Both the position numbers and the translations under genes were made by a program. A DNA stretch of 64,000 nt from G965227875 sp965227875 (GTDB taxonomy: Bacteria > Pseudomonadota > Alphaproteobacteria > Rhizobiales > JAJFHC01), in the NCBI GenBank assembly GCA_965227875.1, contig OZ245783.1, forward strand, positions 4,774,001 through 4,838,000, read 5' to 3'. Of the stretch, positions 50,339-60,018 are shown piece after piece. Every line of letters begins with the position of its first letter. The stretch's first letter is position 1. The notes beneath the pieces were generated by a model that saw only the letters and a program-made list of their open reading frames with translations, did not search any database and had not been told where the DNA came from.

Positions 50339-50635
50339 ATGAAACTTATCGCGTCAACGGCATTTCTCGCGCTGGGGTTGTCCATGTTCAGCGTTGGCGC
50401 ATCGGCTCCGGTGTCTGCGGAAGAGTATTTCATTCCGATGGGCAAGGCGTATTCGCCAAGCCAGAACCGGTTGCCGAAGTCCTATTCGAGGCAGTCGCGG
50501 GTCTACAAGCAGACCGACATTCTCGAAACCGAGATCTACCGCCGCAAGCAGGCCGACAAGGCGTTTTTCGAACACTTCCGGACCTTCATCGACCGGGACC
50601 TGTTCTATCCCGGCCGGTCCTATTCGGACTACTGA
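50339..50635 (+). CDS. Small exported protein of unknown function
   Basis: 98 residues from the ATG at 50339; a TTG at 50297 would add 14 residues ahead of the signal peptide. The signal peptide ends near 'SAPVSAEE'. The mature part of about 70 residues is rich in Tyr, Lys, Arg and Ser ('PMGKAYSPSQNRLPKSYSRQ') and ends 'FYPGRSYSDY'. It is probably periplasmic. No family is recognised. Confidence 0.55.
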   Translation: MKLIASTAFLALGLSMFSVGASAPVSAEEYFIPMGKAYSPSQNRLPKSYSRQSRVYKQTDILETEIYRRKQADKAFFEHFRTFIDRDLFYPGRSYSDY

Positions 50636-50976
50636 CCCGCGGGCACCGCGCGCACATCGCTTCATCCCGCTCCAAGTAACCGGAAGGACAATCGCTGCGG
50701 TGGCGGTTTCTCTTGAAAAATGCATGTACGATAACCGGTTGCGGCGTGTTCTGCATGCATTACATGAGCAAGACTGAAACCTGACTTTGGTTTTCAGCTC
50801 CATTCCGGATATATTCACTACAGAGCGCAAGTTGCCCTAATGCATCACCGTGGCGGTGAATTGGGTTCATCGGGCATTCATGCTTGCATGCCTATCCTCG
50901 TGACAGGCACCATGTTCGCTAAGTCATAGGAATTTCGTCCGGATTCGTATGTGGCCGGACCGGAAGGGGCGTTGCG
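50636..50976. other. 341-bp intergenic region upstream of tamA
   Basis: AT-richer than its neighbours, with stretches such as 'CTGACTTTGGTTTTCAG' near 50781. No convincing gene or structured RNA was found; it presumably holds the tamAB promoter. Confidence 0.5.
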
Positions 50977-52896
50977 TTGAGTAAGTCCGTCGATAGGGCA
51001 ATTGCGGTCCTCATGACCGTGGTGTCCGCAGTCTCGCTCTGCGGAATCGGCGGCCTGTCCCGTGCTCATGCCTTCGAGATCTTCGGCATCACGCTTTTCG
51101 GCGAGTCGGCTGAGGAAAAGGCTGCGAAGGCGGCGAAACTCTACTACAAGGTCGAGTTCGACATCCGCCCGGCCAACGACGACATCCGCGAAAAACTCGA
51201 GGCCGTTTCCACGTTGCATAACCTGCGCAACCGGCCGCCCGCCGACGTTCCCGCATTGCGGGCCCGCGCGGAGGCCGACGTCCCGCGCCTGGTTGCCGGC
51301 CTCTACACGGAAGGCCGTTACGGTGGAACGGTGGACATTTCGATCGCAGGACGGCCGCTTGCCTCGATCCGCCCCTCCACACCGCTTAGCCGCGGCAAGG
51401 AACCCCTGCCGATACGGATCGTCGTCGAAACCGGGCCCGAGTTCGTTTTCGGGTCCGTCCGGATCCGCCAACCGTCGGAGCGCGACGGCGCGCCGTCCGC
51501 AGATCCGAGGCTCTATGGCATCGAACCCGGACAAACGGCCCGATCCGACGCCGTGCTCGATGCGGAAAACAAGATCGTCAGGGCCTGGCGCGAAGCCGGA
51601 TATCCCCTGGCGGAAGTGACCGACCGCGATGTCGTGGCCGACCACAAGACGGCACGTCTCGACGTCGTCCTGAACGTTCGCTCGGATCGCCGAGCGGATT
51701 TCGGCGAGGTGACCGTCGACGGCACCGAACACATGGATACAGCCTTCACGGCCCGGCATACCGGCATCGTCGCCGGCACCCGCTACTCGCCTGTCGACGT
51801 CGAGGAAGCCCGCGAAAGACTGCGTCGCCTCGATGTCTTCGAGAGCGTGCGCATCACGGAATCGAACGCATTGACGAAGGGCGACCGTCTCCCCTTGGCC
51901 GTGACCGTGACCGAACGCAAGCGGCGCATCATCGGGGCCAACGTCGGATGGTCGAGCATCGACGGTGGCGAGGTCGAGGCCTACTGGGGGCACCGGAACC
52001 TCTTCGGCCGTGCAGAGCGCGTTCGGATCGAGGGCACCGTGGCGCAGTTCGGCGCCCGCCCCTTCGATGAGCTCAAGTACCGTATCGCCGTCGCGTTTCT
52101 CAAGCCGGGCGTTCTCGACGTCGACACCGACCTCTTCGCGAATGCCGTCTTGCTGCGCGAACATCCCGAAGCCTACGAGAGCCGGTCGGCGACCGCCGAA
52201 CTGGGTCTGCGCCACCGCTTCACGAGGCACCTCACCGGGAGCATCGCCGGCGAGGTCGAGGTGTCCGAGACCGACGATGCGTTCGGAACGGAGACTTTCA
52301 CGCTCGTCGGCCTGCCCGCCGCCCTCACCTATGACAGCCGCGACAATCTCCTCGACCCGACCAGAGGGTTTCTTGGCACCGCCCGGTTCGAGCCATTCTA
52401 CGACCTGCTGAACGACAATGTCTTCTTCGTCTCGCGCGCGGACCTGGCCGCCTATCGTGGCCTGGACGAGGACAACAAGTTCATCGCGGCCGGTCGTATC
52501 GGCGTCGGGACGATCGCCGGCGCACATCTTGACGAGATCCCCGCTGAACGCCGGTTCTTCGCAGGCGGCGGCGGTTCCATCAGAGGTTATGCCTACCGCA
52601 ATGTCGGACCAAGGAGGAATGGTGAGGTCGTGGGTGGCCGGAGCGTCGTGGAAGCCAGTGCGGAACTGCGCGCGCGGATAACCGAGACGGTCGGCATTGT
52701 GCCGTTCATCGATGCCGGTCTTGTCGCGAAGGACCCCGTTCCCGGCTCTGACGTGAAGTTCCAGGTAGGTGCGGGTATCGGCCTGAGATATTATACCGCG
52801 ATCGGCCCGGTAAGGTTCGATCTCGCGGTCCCGTTCGATCCCGAAGACGACGATCCGGACTTCGCCTTCTATGCCGGGCTCGGACAGGCGTTCTGA
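50977..52896 (+). CDS. tamA: TamA, outer-membrane translocation and assembly protein
   Basis: 639 residues from a TTG at 50977, with GGAAGGGG upstream; no other start gives a signal peptide. The signal ends near 'RAHAFE'. About three POTRA-type domains follow (residues about 50-310; for example 'EFVFGSVRIRQ' and 'ADFGEVTVDGTEHM'), then an Omp85 barrel (about 320-639) with 'RRIIGANVGWSSIDGGE' and 'ERRFFAGGGGSIRGYAYRNVGP'. The last block is the conserved VRGY/F lid-lock motif, here IRGY. With TamB it helps assemble outer-membrane proteins such as autotransporters. It overlaps tamB by one base (TGATG). Confidence 0.93.
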   Translation: MSKSVDRAIAVLMTVVSAVSLCGIGGLSRAHAFEIFGITLFGESAEEKAAKAAKLYYKVEFDIRPANDDIREKLEAVSTLHNLRNRPPADVPALRARAEADVPRLVAGLYTEGRYGGTVDISIAGRPLASIRPSTPLSRGKEPLPIRIVVETGPEFVFGSVRIRQPSERDGAPSADPRLYGIEPGQTARSDAVLDAENKIVRAWREAGYPLAEVTDRDVVADHKTARLDVVLNVRSDRRADFGEVTVDGTEHMDTAFTARHTGIVAGTRYSPVDVEEARERLRRLDVFESVRITESNALTKGDRLPLAVTVTERKRRIIGANVGWSSIDGGEVEAYWGHRNLFGRAERVRIEGTVAQFGARPFDELKYRIAVAFLKPGVLDVDTDLFANAVLLREHPEAYESRSATAELGLRHRFTRHLTGSIAGEVEVSETDDAFGTETFTLVGLPAALTYDSRDNLLDPTRGFLGTARFEPFYDLLNDNVFFVSRADLAAYRGLDEDNKFIAAGRIGVGTIAGAHLDEIPAERRFFAGGGGSIRGYAYRNVGPRRNGEVVGGRSVVEASAELRARITETVGIVPFIDAGLVAKDPVPGSDVKFQVGAGIGLRYYTAIGPVRFDLAVPFDPEDDDPDFAFYAGLGQAF

Positions 52897-55800
52897 TGAT
52901 TTCGAAACCCAGGAAAAGAAAGTGGCTCCGCTGGTTGTTGATCGCCGGAGTCCCGCTCCTCGCTGTCATCCTCCTGATTGCCGGACTGCTGTTCACGCTG
53001 CCCGGACGAAATCTTCTCGCGGGCGTGGCGGAAAAACTCGTGAGCAGTCCAGGCCAGGTGGTCGACATCGGCCGGATCGGCGGGGAGTCGCTCTCCTCGC
53101 TGGATGTGAATCACGTCACCGTTTCGGACAGTGACGGTCCTTGGTTCCAGTTGCGCGACGTGACCCTCGACTGGTCGCCCTGGGACCTGCTCTCGGGCAG
53201 GCTGACGGTTGAAAGTTTCAGGGCGAAAAACGCGGTCATCGCCCACCTGCCCCCCGACCAGGCGCAGGAAGACGACTCCGGGAGCGCAAGCCTCCCCGTC
53301 TCCATCGATGTCCGCGAACTTGCCCTTGAACGCATCGACCTTGGCCAGTCGGTCCTTGGCACGTCCGCCGCGGTCGCGCTCACCGGTTCTGCCCGGATCG
53401 ACGACCTCGCGAGCGGGATTGACGGGAAACTGGCGCTCCGCAGGCTGGACGCGCCAGGCAATGTCGAAGGAGAATTCCTCTACCGGCCTTCCGACGCCCG
53501 GCTGACCACCCGCCTGACGGCAAGCGAACCGGAAGGCGGCCTGATCGTCCGTAGCCTGGCGATCGAAGGCCTCCCCTCCCTGACGGCATCGATCGACGGT
53601 GACGGAACGCTCGACGACTGGCGCACGGATCTGAAGGTCGACATCGGCGGCGACCGGCTGCTGGAAGGCGAGGCAGGCATTCGCAAACAGGATCAGGGAC
53701 ACCGCCTGTCCTATTCGCTCAAGGCGCGCCCGTCGCCACTGCTCGCATCGAACATCCGCAGTCTCTTCGACGGGGAGCTCGTTGTCGACGGCGCCGCGAA
53801 CCGGTCCGGCGAGGGTCAAATAGAGCTCGAAACGACACGGATATCGAACCGGCGCCTGACGGCCGACCTTGCCGCACGGATGTCGCCGGACGGCGCCCTG
53901 CGCGACGCGAAGATCGTCGCCGATCTTCACGCCGAAACGGCACCGCATGAGGTGCCACTGGGCGACGGGGAACGCATCGCGGTCGGGTCAGGACGCCTCG
54001 AAGTCACCGCGAGGACCTCGGACGGCATCCTGGGGATAATCGGCTCGCTGGGTGCGGCCAACCTCGAGGCGCCCGACGTCGCGTCGGGACGGCTGAACGC
54101 CACGTTCGAAGCCGCCGCTGATCCTCGCATTCTCTCGGGAACGACTGCCCTCGACCGGTTCGAAATCACCGCGGAAGCACAGGACATAAGCCGACTGCCG
54201 GCGGAACTCGCAGAAGTGGTGGGTCGCAACGTGACCGTTGAGGCCCGCGGTGCATTCCGCGATGGCACGGTGCAGGTCGCAACGGCCAATATTACGTCCG
54301 AACTCGGCGACGTTGCCCTGGAAAACAGCGTCATCGACCGCGAACGCTTCTCCGGCCGATTCTCGGCACTGTTGCCGGACCTGTCCCGGCTGACGCCACT
54401 CGTCAGCCAGGCGATAGCGGGTCGTCTCGAGATCGGCGGAGACGCGGAGGTTGCGTTTGCCGATGCAGGCGCGCGGCTCGACATTGAAGGCAACACAAAA
54501 GGTCTTGTCACCGGCATCGCCCAGGCGGACGCCCTTCTGGGAGACGTCGTAAATCTTCGTGGCGGCGTGGCGACTTCCGGCAACGTGGTCTCCTTCGAAA
54601 GCCTCCGCATCACGGGCAGGCACCTGAGCGCCTCCGTCGACGGAACGATTGGCGGCGCGACCGCCAGACTGTCCGCCCAGGGCCAGATCGGCGACCTGTC
54701 GGTCGTCTCCCCGGAACTGGCCGGATCGATCGGCTTCGATGCGTCCGTGGTCGGCAGCCGCGACAACGCGAAAATGTCCGCCGTCCTCTCCGGGACGGCA
54801 ATCACGGTGAACGGCAGATCCTTCAGCAATCCGTCCATCCGCTTCGACGGCTCCGGCCCCATCGATGCGCCGACAGGAAAACTGGCCATTGCCGGGGAAT
54901 TCGCCGACCGCAAGCTGGCCGGGAACGGCGACGTCACGGTAACGCAGGCCGGTGCGGGAAAGGTCGAGAACCTCGTGCTGACATATGGCGAGGCCAAGGC
55001 AAGCGGCTCGGTCGCCTATGTCCCGTCGGAAGGACCGTCGGGTGCGCTCTTGCTGAGTTTGCCGGACCTGAGCGCATTCAACGACTTGACCGGTGTCGCC
55101 GTCGCCGGATCCCTGACGGCGGATGCGGCACTGGCCCGTGAAGACGGCAAGGTGTCGCTCCGGGCCGAGGGCTTCGCGGAGAACCTGGTTTACGAGAACG
55201 TGCAAATCCGCCGCATCGACCTGAACGGACGGGTTGGCGACATCTTCTCGCGTCCGGTTGCCGAGGGTCGTGCAGACATCCTCGACCTCGTTTCGGATGG
55301 CACCCGCTTGCCCAACACCCGGATCACCGCCATTGCGGGCGAAGACACCACACGACTCACGGTGGCGACACGGGTGATGGATACAGACCTCACGGCCGGC
55401 GGCGGTGTGCTGGTCGACGGTCAGCGAATTACGGTGTCCCTGCGCGATGCCAGCGCGACCAGGGGTGGACAGACCGTCACCCTTGCCCAACCCACGGATA
55501 TTCTCGTCGAAGACGGACGTGCGATTTTGAGGAATGTCCGTCTATTGGCCGGCAACGGCACGGCGACGATCAATGGTACGGCGAGCCAGACACTCGACAT
55601 CACGACGAGCCTCGTCAGGTTTCCCGTCGGCCTGGCAAATGCCTTCGTGCCCGATCTGGGCGCGGAAGGTGAGATCTCCGGAACGATTCAGGTGACGGGC
55701 CCGGCCTCGGCGCCTGCCGGCCGGTATGACCTGACCGCCACCGGGATATCGCTGGCAGCCATGCGTCAGAACGGACTTGCGCCCCTGTCCGGTCGTGCGG

Positions 55801-57179
55801 ACGGTCGGTTGACGGACGGTCGGCTGACCGTCGACGGGCGGATTACCGGCCGGGACGGCATGGCGCTCGACCTTTCCGGAAGCCTGCCGGCAGGGTCCGA
55901 CACACCACTCGATCTCAAGGCGGCTGGCAGCGTACCGCTCGCCCTCGCCGACCCGGCGCTGGCCACCCGCGGCGGGTCGATCAGCGGTCTCCTGCGCGCC
56001 GATATCACTGTGACCGGCCCACCCGCAGCGCCGGTCGTCGAAGGTGTCTTCACCACCACGGACGCCCGTCTCCGCGACCCGGAATCCGGAATCGACATTT
56101 CCGGCATCTCGGCGCGCGTCCGGATGGACACCGAGACCGTCACGATCGAGCAGTTCACCGGCAGCACGGCCCGCGACGGACGCATTTCGGCCGGCGGTCG
56201 CATCGGACTCGCCGCCGGCAATCCTGCCGACGTGAAGATCACTGCCCGGAACTTCAACATCGAGAACGAGCAACTGGTCAAGGGGACGCTCGATGCGGAC
56301 CTCGCGCTGACCGGCCCGCTCACGGCGGGACCGTCGCTTGGCGGCAAGATCGACATCTCACGGCTCGACATCACCATTCCCGACGCGCTGCCGCCGTCGG
56401 TGCGCAAGCTCGACGTGCGTCACAAGAACGCGCGGCCGGCCGTACGCCGGCAGGCGGAAGCCTTGCGCAAGAAGGAAAAGGACGGGCCGTCCCTCCCCGT
56501 ATCCCTGGACCTGCGCATAAACGCGGCAAACAGGATCTTCGTTCGCGGACGCGGCATCGATGCGGTGCTCGGAGGCAGTGTCGGTCTTTCCGGCACGACC
56601 AACGATCCGGTGATCGACGGCGCCTTCAGACTGGCGCGCGGGCGACTCGACATTCTCGATCGCCGGCTCGATTTCTCCCGCGGCAATGTGGAATTCACGG
56701 GCACCGCGGATCCCCAGCTCGACTTCGCGGCCGGGACGATCACTTCGGCGGCACAGGTATCCATTCTGGTGAGCGGCCCGGCCAGCGAACCGAAGTTCAC
56801 GTTCGAATCCGCGCCCGAACTGCCCCAGGACGAGGTTCTGGCCCAGCTGATCTTTAACCGCTCCGTCTCGGAACTCTCACCGCTTCAGATCGCGCGCCTG
56901 AGCAGTGAAATCGCCCGTCTCGGCGGGCTTGCCGGCGGCACCAGCCTGCTCGGCGAACTGCAGAACGCCCTCGGTATCGACGAACTCGACCTGTCCGGCG
57001 GCGGGGCGAGCGCCGGACGTTACGTCAACGAGAACGTTTATCTCGGCGTGCAGCAGTCCGGCACGGACTCCGGCAGCGCGGTCATCGACCTCGATATCAC
57101 CAAAAACCTGAAAGCTCGCGGCGAGTTCGGCTCGGATGGCAATTCCAAGGTCGGTGTCGGCGTCGAATTCGAGTACTGA
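52896..57179 (+). CDS. tamB: TamB, translocation and assembly module inner-membrane protein
   Basis: 1427 residues starting with a basic stretch and one membrane anchor ('WLLIAGVPLLAVILLIAGLL'). A very long periplasmic region of repeating beta strands follows. The C-terminal DUF490 domain has 'DPVIDGAFRLARGRLDILDR', 'DEVLAQLIFNRSVSELSPLQ' and the ending 'KVGVGVEFEY'. TamB spans the periplasm as a beta groove and joins TamA; recent work links the family to lipid transport between membranes. Coupled to tamA. Length and C-terminus are intact. Confidence 0.95.
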   Translation: MISKPRKRKWLRWLLIAGVPLLAVILLIAGLLFTLPGRNLLAGVAEKLVSSPGQVVDIGRIGGESLSSLDVNHVTVSDSDGPWFQLRDVTLDWSPWDLLSGRLTVESFRAKNAVIAHLPPDQAQEDDSGSASLPVSIDVRELALERIDLGQSVLGTSAAVALTGSARIDDLASGIDGKLALRRLDAPGNVEGEFLYRPSDARLTTRLTASEPEGGLIVRSLAIEGLPSLTASIDGDGTLDDWRTDLKVDIGGDRLLEGEAGIRKQDQGHRLSYSLKARPSPLLASNIRSLFDGELVVDGAANRSGEGQIELETTRISNRRLTADLAARMSPDGALRDAKIVADLHAETAPHEVPLGDGERIAVGSGRLEVTARTSDGILGIIGSLGAANLEAPDVASGRLNATFEAAADPRILSGTTALDRFEITAEAQDISRLPAELAEVVGRNVTVEARGAFRDGTVQVATANITSELGDVALENSVIDRERFSGRFSALLPDLSRLTPLVSQAIAGRLEIGGDAEVAFADAGARLDIEGNTKGLVTGIAQADALLGDVVNLRGGVATSGNVVSFESLRITGRHLSASVDGTIGGATARLSAQGQIGDLSVVSPELAGSIGFDASVVGSRDNAKMSAVLSGTAITVNGRSFSNPSIRFDGSGPIDAPTGKLAIAGEFADRKLAGNGDVTVTQAGAGKVENLVLTYGEAKASGSVAYVPSEGPSGALLLSLPDLSAFNDLTGVAVAGSLTADAALAREDGKVSLRAEGFAENLVYENVQIRRIDLNGRVGDIFSRPVAEGRADILDLVSDGTRLPNTRITAIAGEDTTRLTVATRVMDTDLTAGGGVLVDGQRITVSLRDASATRGGQTVTLAQPTDILVEDGRAILRNVRLLAGNGTATINGTASQTLDITTSLVRFPVGLANAFVPDLGAEGEISGTIQVTGPASAPAGRYDLTATGISLAAMRQNGLAPLSGRADGRLTDGRLTVDGRITGRDGMALDLSGSLPAGSDTPLDLKAAGSVPLALADPALATRGGSISGLLRADITVTGPPAAPVVEGVFTTTDARLRDPESGIDISGISARVRMDTETVTIEQFTGSTARDGRISAGGRIGLAAGNPADVKITARNFNIENEQLVKGTLDADLALTGPLTAGPSLGGKIDISRLDITIPDALPPSVRKLDVRHKNARPAVRRQAEALRKKEKDGPSLPVSLDLRINAANRIFVRGRGIDAVLGGSVGLSGTTNDPVIDGAFRLARGRLDILDRRLDFSRGNVEFTGTADPQLDFAAGTITSAAQVSILVSGPASEPKFTFESAPELPQDEVLAQLIFNRSVSELSPLQIARLSSEIARLGGLAGGTSLLGELQNALGIDELDLSGGGASAGRYVNENVYLGVQQSGTDSGSAVIDLDITKNLKARGEFGSDGNSKVGVGVEFEY

Positions 57180-57188
57180 AACCGTCGT

Positions 57189-57458
57189 TCAGTGCGTCTG
57201 CAGCCATTCCCGGGCGCGGCGCTGCGCTTCGGCGATCTCGTCCGAGCTCATTTCACTGGCGATCTCCGCGCGGTAATCACGTGCAGCATCATTCCCCTTG
57301 AGTGCTGCGAGATTGAACCACTTGTGCGCGGACACCAGATCCTGCTCCACGTCCATGCCTGCCGAATACAGCAGCCCCAGACCGAACAGCGAGTCGGCGG
57401 TCGCCGCCGGCACCGAAATTTCGTCTTTGTCGATTTCCGAAAATGCAATACGAGCCAT
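57189..57458 (-). CDS. Sel1-repeat protein, small
   Basis: The 89-residue protein has one Sel1-type repeat, 'SLFGLGLLYSAGMDVEQDLV' followed by 'SAHKWFNLAALKGNDAA', and an acidic helical tail. Such proteins scaffold protein contacts. It converges with tamB, ten bases from its stop. GGGAGA upstream supports the ATG at 57458. Confidence 0.85.
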   Translation of the reverse strand: MARIAFSEIDKDEISVPAATADSLFGLGLLYSAGMDVEQDLVSAHKWFNLAALKGNDAARDYRAEIASEMSSDEIAEAQRRAREWLQTH

Positions 57459-57852
57459 GAGTCTTCTCCCTCGTTCCCTTCATCCCAGTTGCAACCTGTG
57501 GCTGCAGATCAAGATTTAAGCTCCTGTAGGCTTCCTGCCTGTTTACGAGCATGATCGTGGGATGACCGCGTACAAAATCGGGTTAAACAGCACGCTTAAC
57601 GAGTATTGAATCTCGCCGTAGGCAATTCTTAGGTTTATCTTTCGTTGACCCTGTTATCCGCAATTTTCAGCCACTTTTAGGACAATTTGCCGGATTTGGA
57701 CGCAATGGCCGGTAACCTTTCGCTAAGCACGTCAGTGTTTTCGCCGTTCATCGGCTGAAATTTTCCGACCGCCGAAGCCCCTGTCCGGGACCTCCCGAAA
57801 CCCGGTATCTCGGGGTCGGCGGTCTGCACGTCAAACGCCGTGGGAAACGAAG
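57459..57852. other. 394-bp intergenic region
   Basis: AT-rich first half (around 57570-57720), then GC-rich. A 60-codon minus-strand ORF at 57677-57859 has no ribosome-binding site or domain. It probably holds divergent promoters of the Sel1 protein and the DMT transporter; no further structure is supported. Confidence 0.5.
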
Positions 57853-58773
57853 ATGACAAACGACCGCCACTCCCTGCTGCCTTCGGTGATCGTGCTCGGC
57901 ACGGGCGTATTCTGGGGCTTTTACTGGATCCCGGTCCGGTCCCTGATCGAACACGGGCTGACGGGAGCCTGGGGCACGGTCGCCATCACTGTTTCCGCTG
58001 TATTCCTTCTGCTTCCCGCCGCGCTGCTTCGCCTGCCCCTGATCCTCCGCGCCGGCCCCGTGGCGCTGTCGTCCGTTGCCCTCGGCGGAGCCGCCTTTGC
58101 ACTCTACTCCATCGGCTTCGGATACGGTCGCGTCGCGATCATCATCCTGCTCTATTTCCTGACGCCGGTGTGGAGCACGCTGATCGCCCGCTATGTCATG
58201 GGCTGGCATACACCGCGCATGCGGATCGTCGCCATCGCGATCGGGCTGGCCGGGCTGGCCGTCATGCTCAGCGCGAACGGCGAGTTGCCCCTGCCCCGCA
58301 GCATCGGAGAGTGGCTGTCGCTTTTTGCCGGGATATCCTGGTCCGTGGCCACCACCGGCATCCGGGCCAGACCGAACATCGGCCCGTTCGAAGCCACGTT
58401 CGTCTTCGCCTGTGGCGCGGCCGCCATCTCGCTTCTGCTGGCACCCGTGCTCGGCCTGCCCGCGAGCGGGCACCCCGGGACCGACGTCGACTACGGGTAC
58501 ATCGCCATGGTGTCGATCGGAACCGGCGGTGTCTGGTGGGCACTCTCCATCGGCGGCCTCATGTGGGCCACGCCCAGGCTGGAACCCGCGCGGGTCGGCA
58601 TATTGCTCATGATCGAGGTCCTCGTCGGCGCGGTGTCCGCGGCAGTGCTCGCGGACGAATACCTGACGATCCTCGAAATCACGGGCGGCGCGCTGGTGCT
58701 CCTGGCCGGAATCCTCGAGCTCTGGCCTGTCCGGAAGGAAACCCGGCGACCGAAGAGCGGAGCGGACGATTGA
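57853..58773 (+). CDS. EamA-type drug/metabolite transporter
   Basis: The 306-residue protein has about ten hydrophobic helices in two similar halves. The EamA pattern is clear in 'GTGVFWGFYWIPVRSLIEHG' and 'LYFLTPVWSTLIARYVMGW', with a matching second half ('LLMIEVLVGAVSAAVLADEY'). It is an inner-membrane exporter or importer of an unknown metabolite. The catabolic cluster to the right begins after a 265-bp structured element. Confidence 0.9.
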   Translation: MTNDRHSLLPSVIVLGTGVFWGFYWIPVRSLIEHGLTGAWGTVAITVSAVFLLLPAALLRLPLILRAGPVALSSVALGGAAFALYSIGFGYGRVAIIILLYFLTPVWSTLIARYVMGWHTPRMRIVAIAIGLAGLAVMLSANGELPLPRSIGEWLSLFAGISWSVATTGIRARPNIGPFEATFVFACGAAAISLLLAPVLGLPASGHPGTDVDYGYIAMVSIGTGGVWWALSIGGLMWATPRLEPARVGILLMIEVLVGAVSAAVLADEYLTILEITGGALVLLAGILELWPVRKETRRPKSGADD

Positions 58774-58799
58774 TCGTCGCGTTGCCCCGGCAATGCAGC

Positions 58800-59064
58800 A
58801 GAGCGTATCTCGCTTACATGGAAGCGCTTTGACCGCGTTTTTGCGTCTGCCGGCAAGGCGTGCGACCCGCCGTGGTCTGGTTGACCATAAGGGGAGCACA
58901 ACGCAGTCCGGCGGGCGCAAAAACACGGCCTTCGGTGGGCCAAATCCGTCCGTCGGCCACGTTGCGGCGCTTGCGAGATATCCCGCATCGCGCTGCGCAC
59001 CGCGCCTTGCCGAACGAACGGATTTGGAACCATCAAACGATTCCATGTAAGCGAGATACGCTCT
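58800..59064. repeat. 265-bp structured element with perfect 24-bp terminal inverted repeats
   Basis: The ends, 58800-58823 (starting AGAGCGTATCTCGC) and 59041-59064, are exact reverse complements over 24 bp. Two further stems lie inside. 58837-58853 pairs with 58908-58924 (17 bp, two mismatches). 58940-58957 pairs with 59009-59027 (about 18 bp, few mismatches). The result is an outer stem enclosing two hairpins. No coding sequence is supported. No clear target-site duplication is seen. It fills most of the gap between the transporter and the dioxygenase and looks like a MITE-type repeat or a structured RNA element. Confidence 0.75.
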
Positions 59065-59111
59065 AGGATCGCGTTGTCTCTGGAACGCACGCCTTTGAGG
59101 AGATCCCCGAA

Positions 59112-60011
59112 ATGCTGAGCGCATCGCAGATTTCGTCCTACAGGGAAAACGGTTACCTTCTGGTCGAAGACGCCGTTTCAGCAGACCAACTCGATCGCCT
59201 GAGGGAGATCACCTACGACCTGATCGAGCGCTCCCGCAATGTCACGGAAAGCGACGGTGTCTACGATCTCGACGAAGGACATTGCCCGGAACAGCCGCGA
59301 CTCACCCGCATAAAGCTTCCGCATCGACAGCACCCGTATTACTGGGACGTGCTCCGGAACTCCGCGATGACGGAGGTCCTGACCTCGCTTCTCGGTCCCG
59401 ACACGATGATCCAGACCAGCAAGCTCAACACCAAGGCGCCCGGAGGCGGCGCTGCGGTCGAGTGGCACCAGGACTGGGCCTTCTACCCGCACACCAATGA
59501 CGACATGCTGGCCTTCGGCCTGATGCTCGAAGATGTGGACGAGGCCAACGGTCCGCTCCAGGTCATCCCCGGTTCCCACCAGGGTCCGGTTCTGTCGCAC
59601 ATGAATGCGGACGGGGTCTTCTGCGGCGCGGTCGATCCGGCCGATCCGGATTTCCACGCCGACCGGGCCGTCACCCTCACCGGCAAGGCCGGGTGCATGA
59701 CGGTACATCACGTCCGCATGCTGCATGGTTCCGCTCCGAACATGTCGGATCGCAACCGCCTCGTCCTGTTCTACGAATGCCGTGCAGCCGACGCCTGGCC
59801 TCTGCTCGGTTCGGGTTCCTATGTCGGGTCGGCAGCGACACAGCAGGCGCTGTGGGACACCATGCAGGAAAGCGTGATCACCGGCCATTTCGCCGGTGTG
59901 CCCCGCATCGAGAAGGTACCGGTCCGTCTGCCGCTTCCCCCCGCCCCGGATGCCGGATCGATCTTCAAGACCCAGAAGACCGGCGGCGCGAAAAGCGCCT
60001 TTGCCGCCTGA
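59112..60011 (+). CDS. PhyH-family Fe(II)/2-oxoglutarate dioxygenase (second copy)
   Basis: The 299-residue protein has metal ligands His119 and Asp121 in 'EWHQDWAFYPHTND' and His205 in 'RMLHGSAPN', with Arg214 or Arg216 in 'SDRNRLVLF' for 2-oxoglutarate. 'LQVIPGSHQGPVL' is typical of the family. It is only distantly like the hut-operon paralogue. It meets a 2-hydroxyacid dehydrogenase tail to tail and begins a catabolic cluster; the substrate is unknown. Confidence 0.9.
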   Translation: MLSASQISSYRENGYLLVEDAVSADQLDRLREITYDLIERSRNVTESDGVYDLDEGHCPEQPRLTRIKLPHRQHPYYWDVLRNSAMTEVLTSLLGPDTMIQTSKLNTKAPGGGAAVEWHQDWAFYPHTNDDMLAFGLMLEDVDEANGPLQVIPGSHQGPVLSHMNADGVFCGAVDPADPDFHADRAVTLTGKAGCMTVHHVRMLHGSAPNMSDRNRLVLFYECRAADAWPLLGSGSYVGSAATQQALWDTMQESVITGHFAGVPRIEKVPVRLPLPPAPDAGSIFKTQKTGGAKSAFAA

Positions 60012-60018
60012 CCTGCCG

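Noticed and set aside
50878..52527. 549-codon minus-strand ORF
   Set aside because: Antisense to tamA with no recognisable domain.
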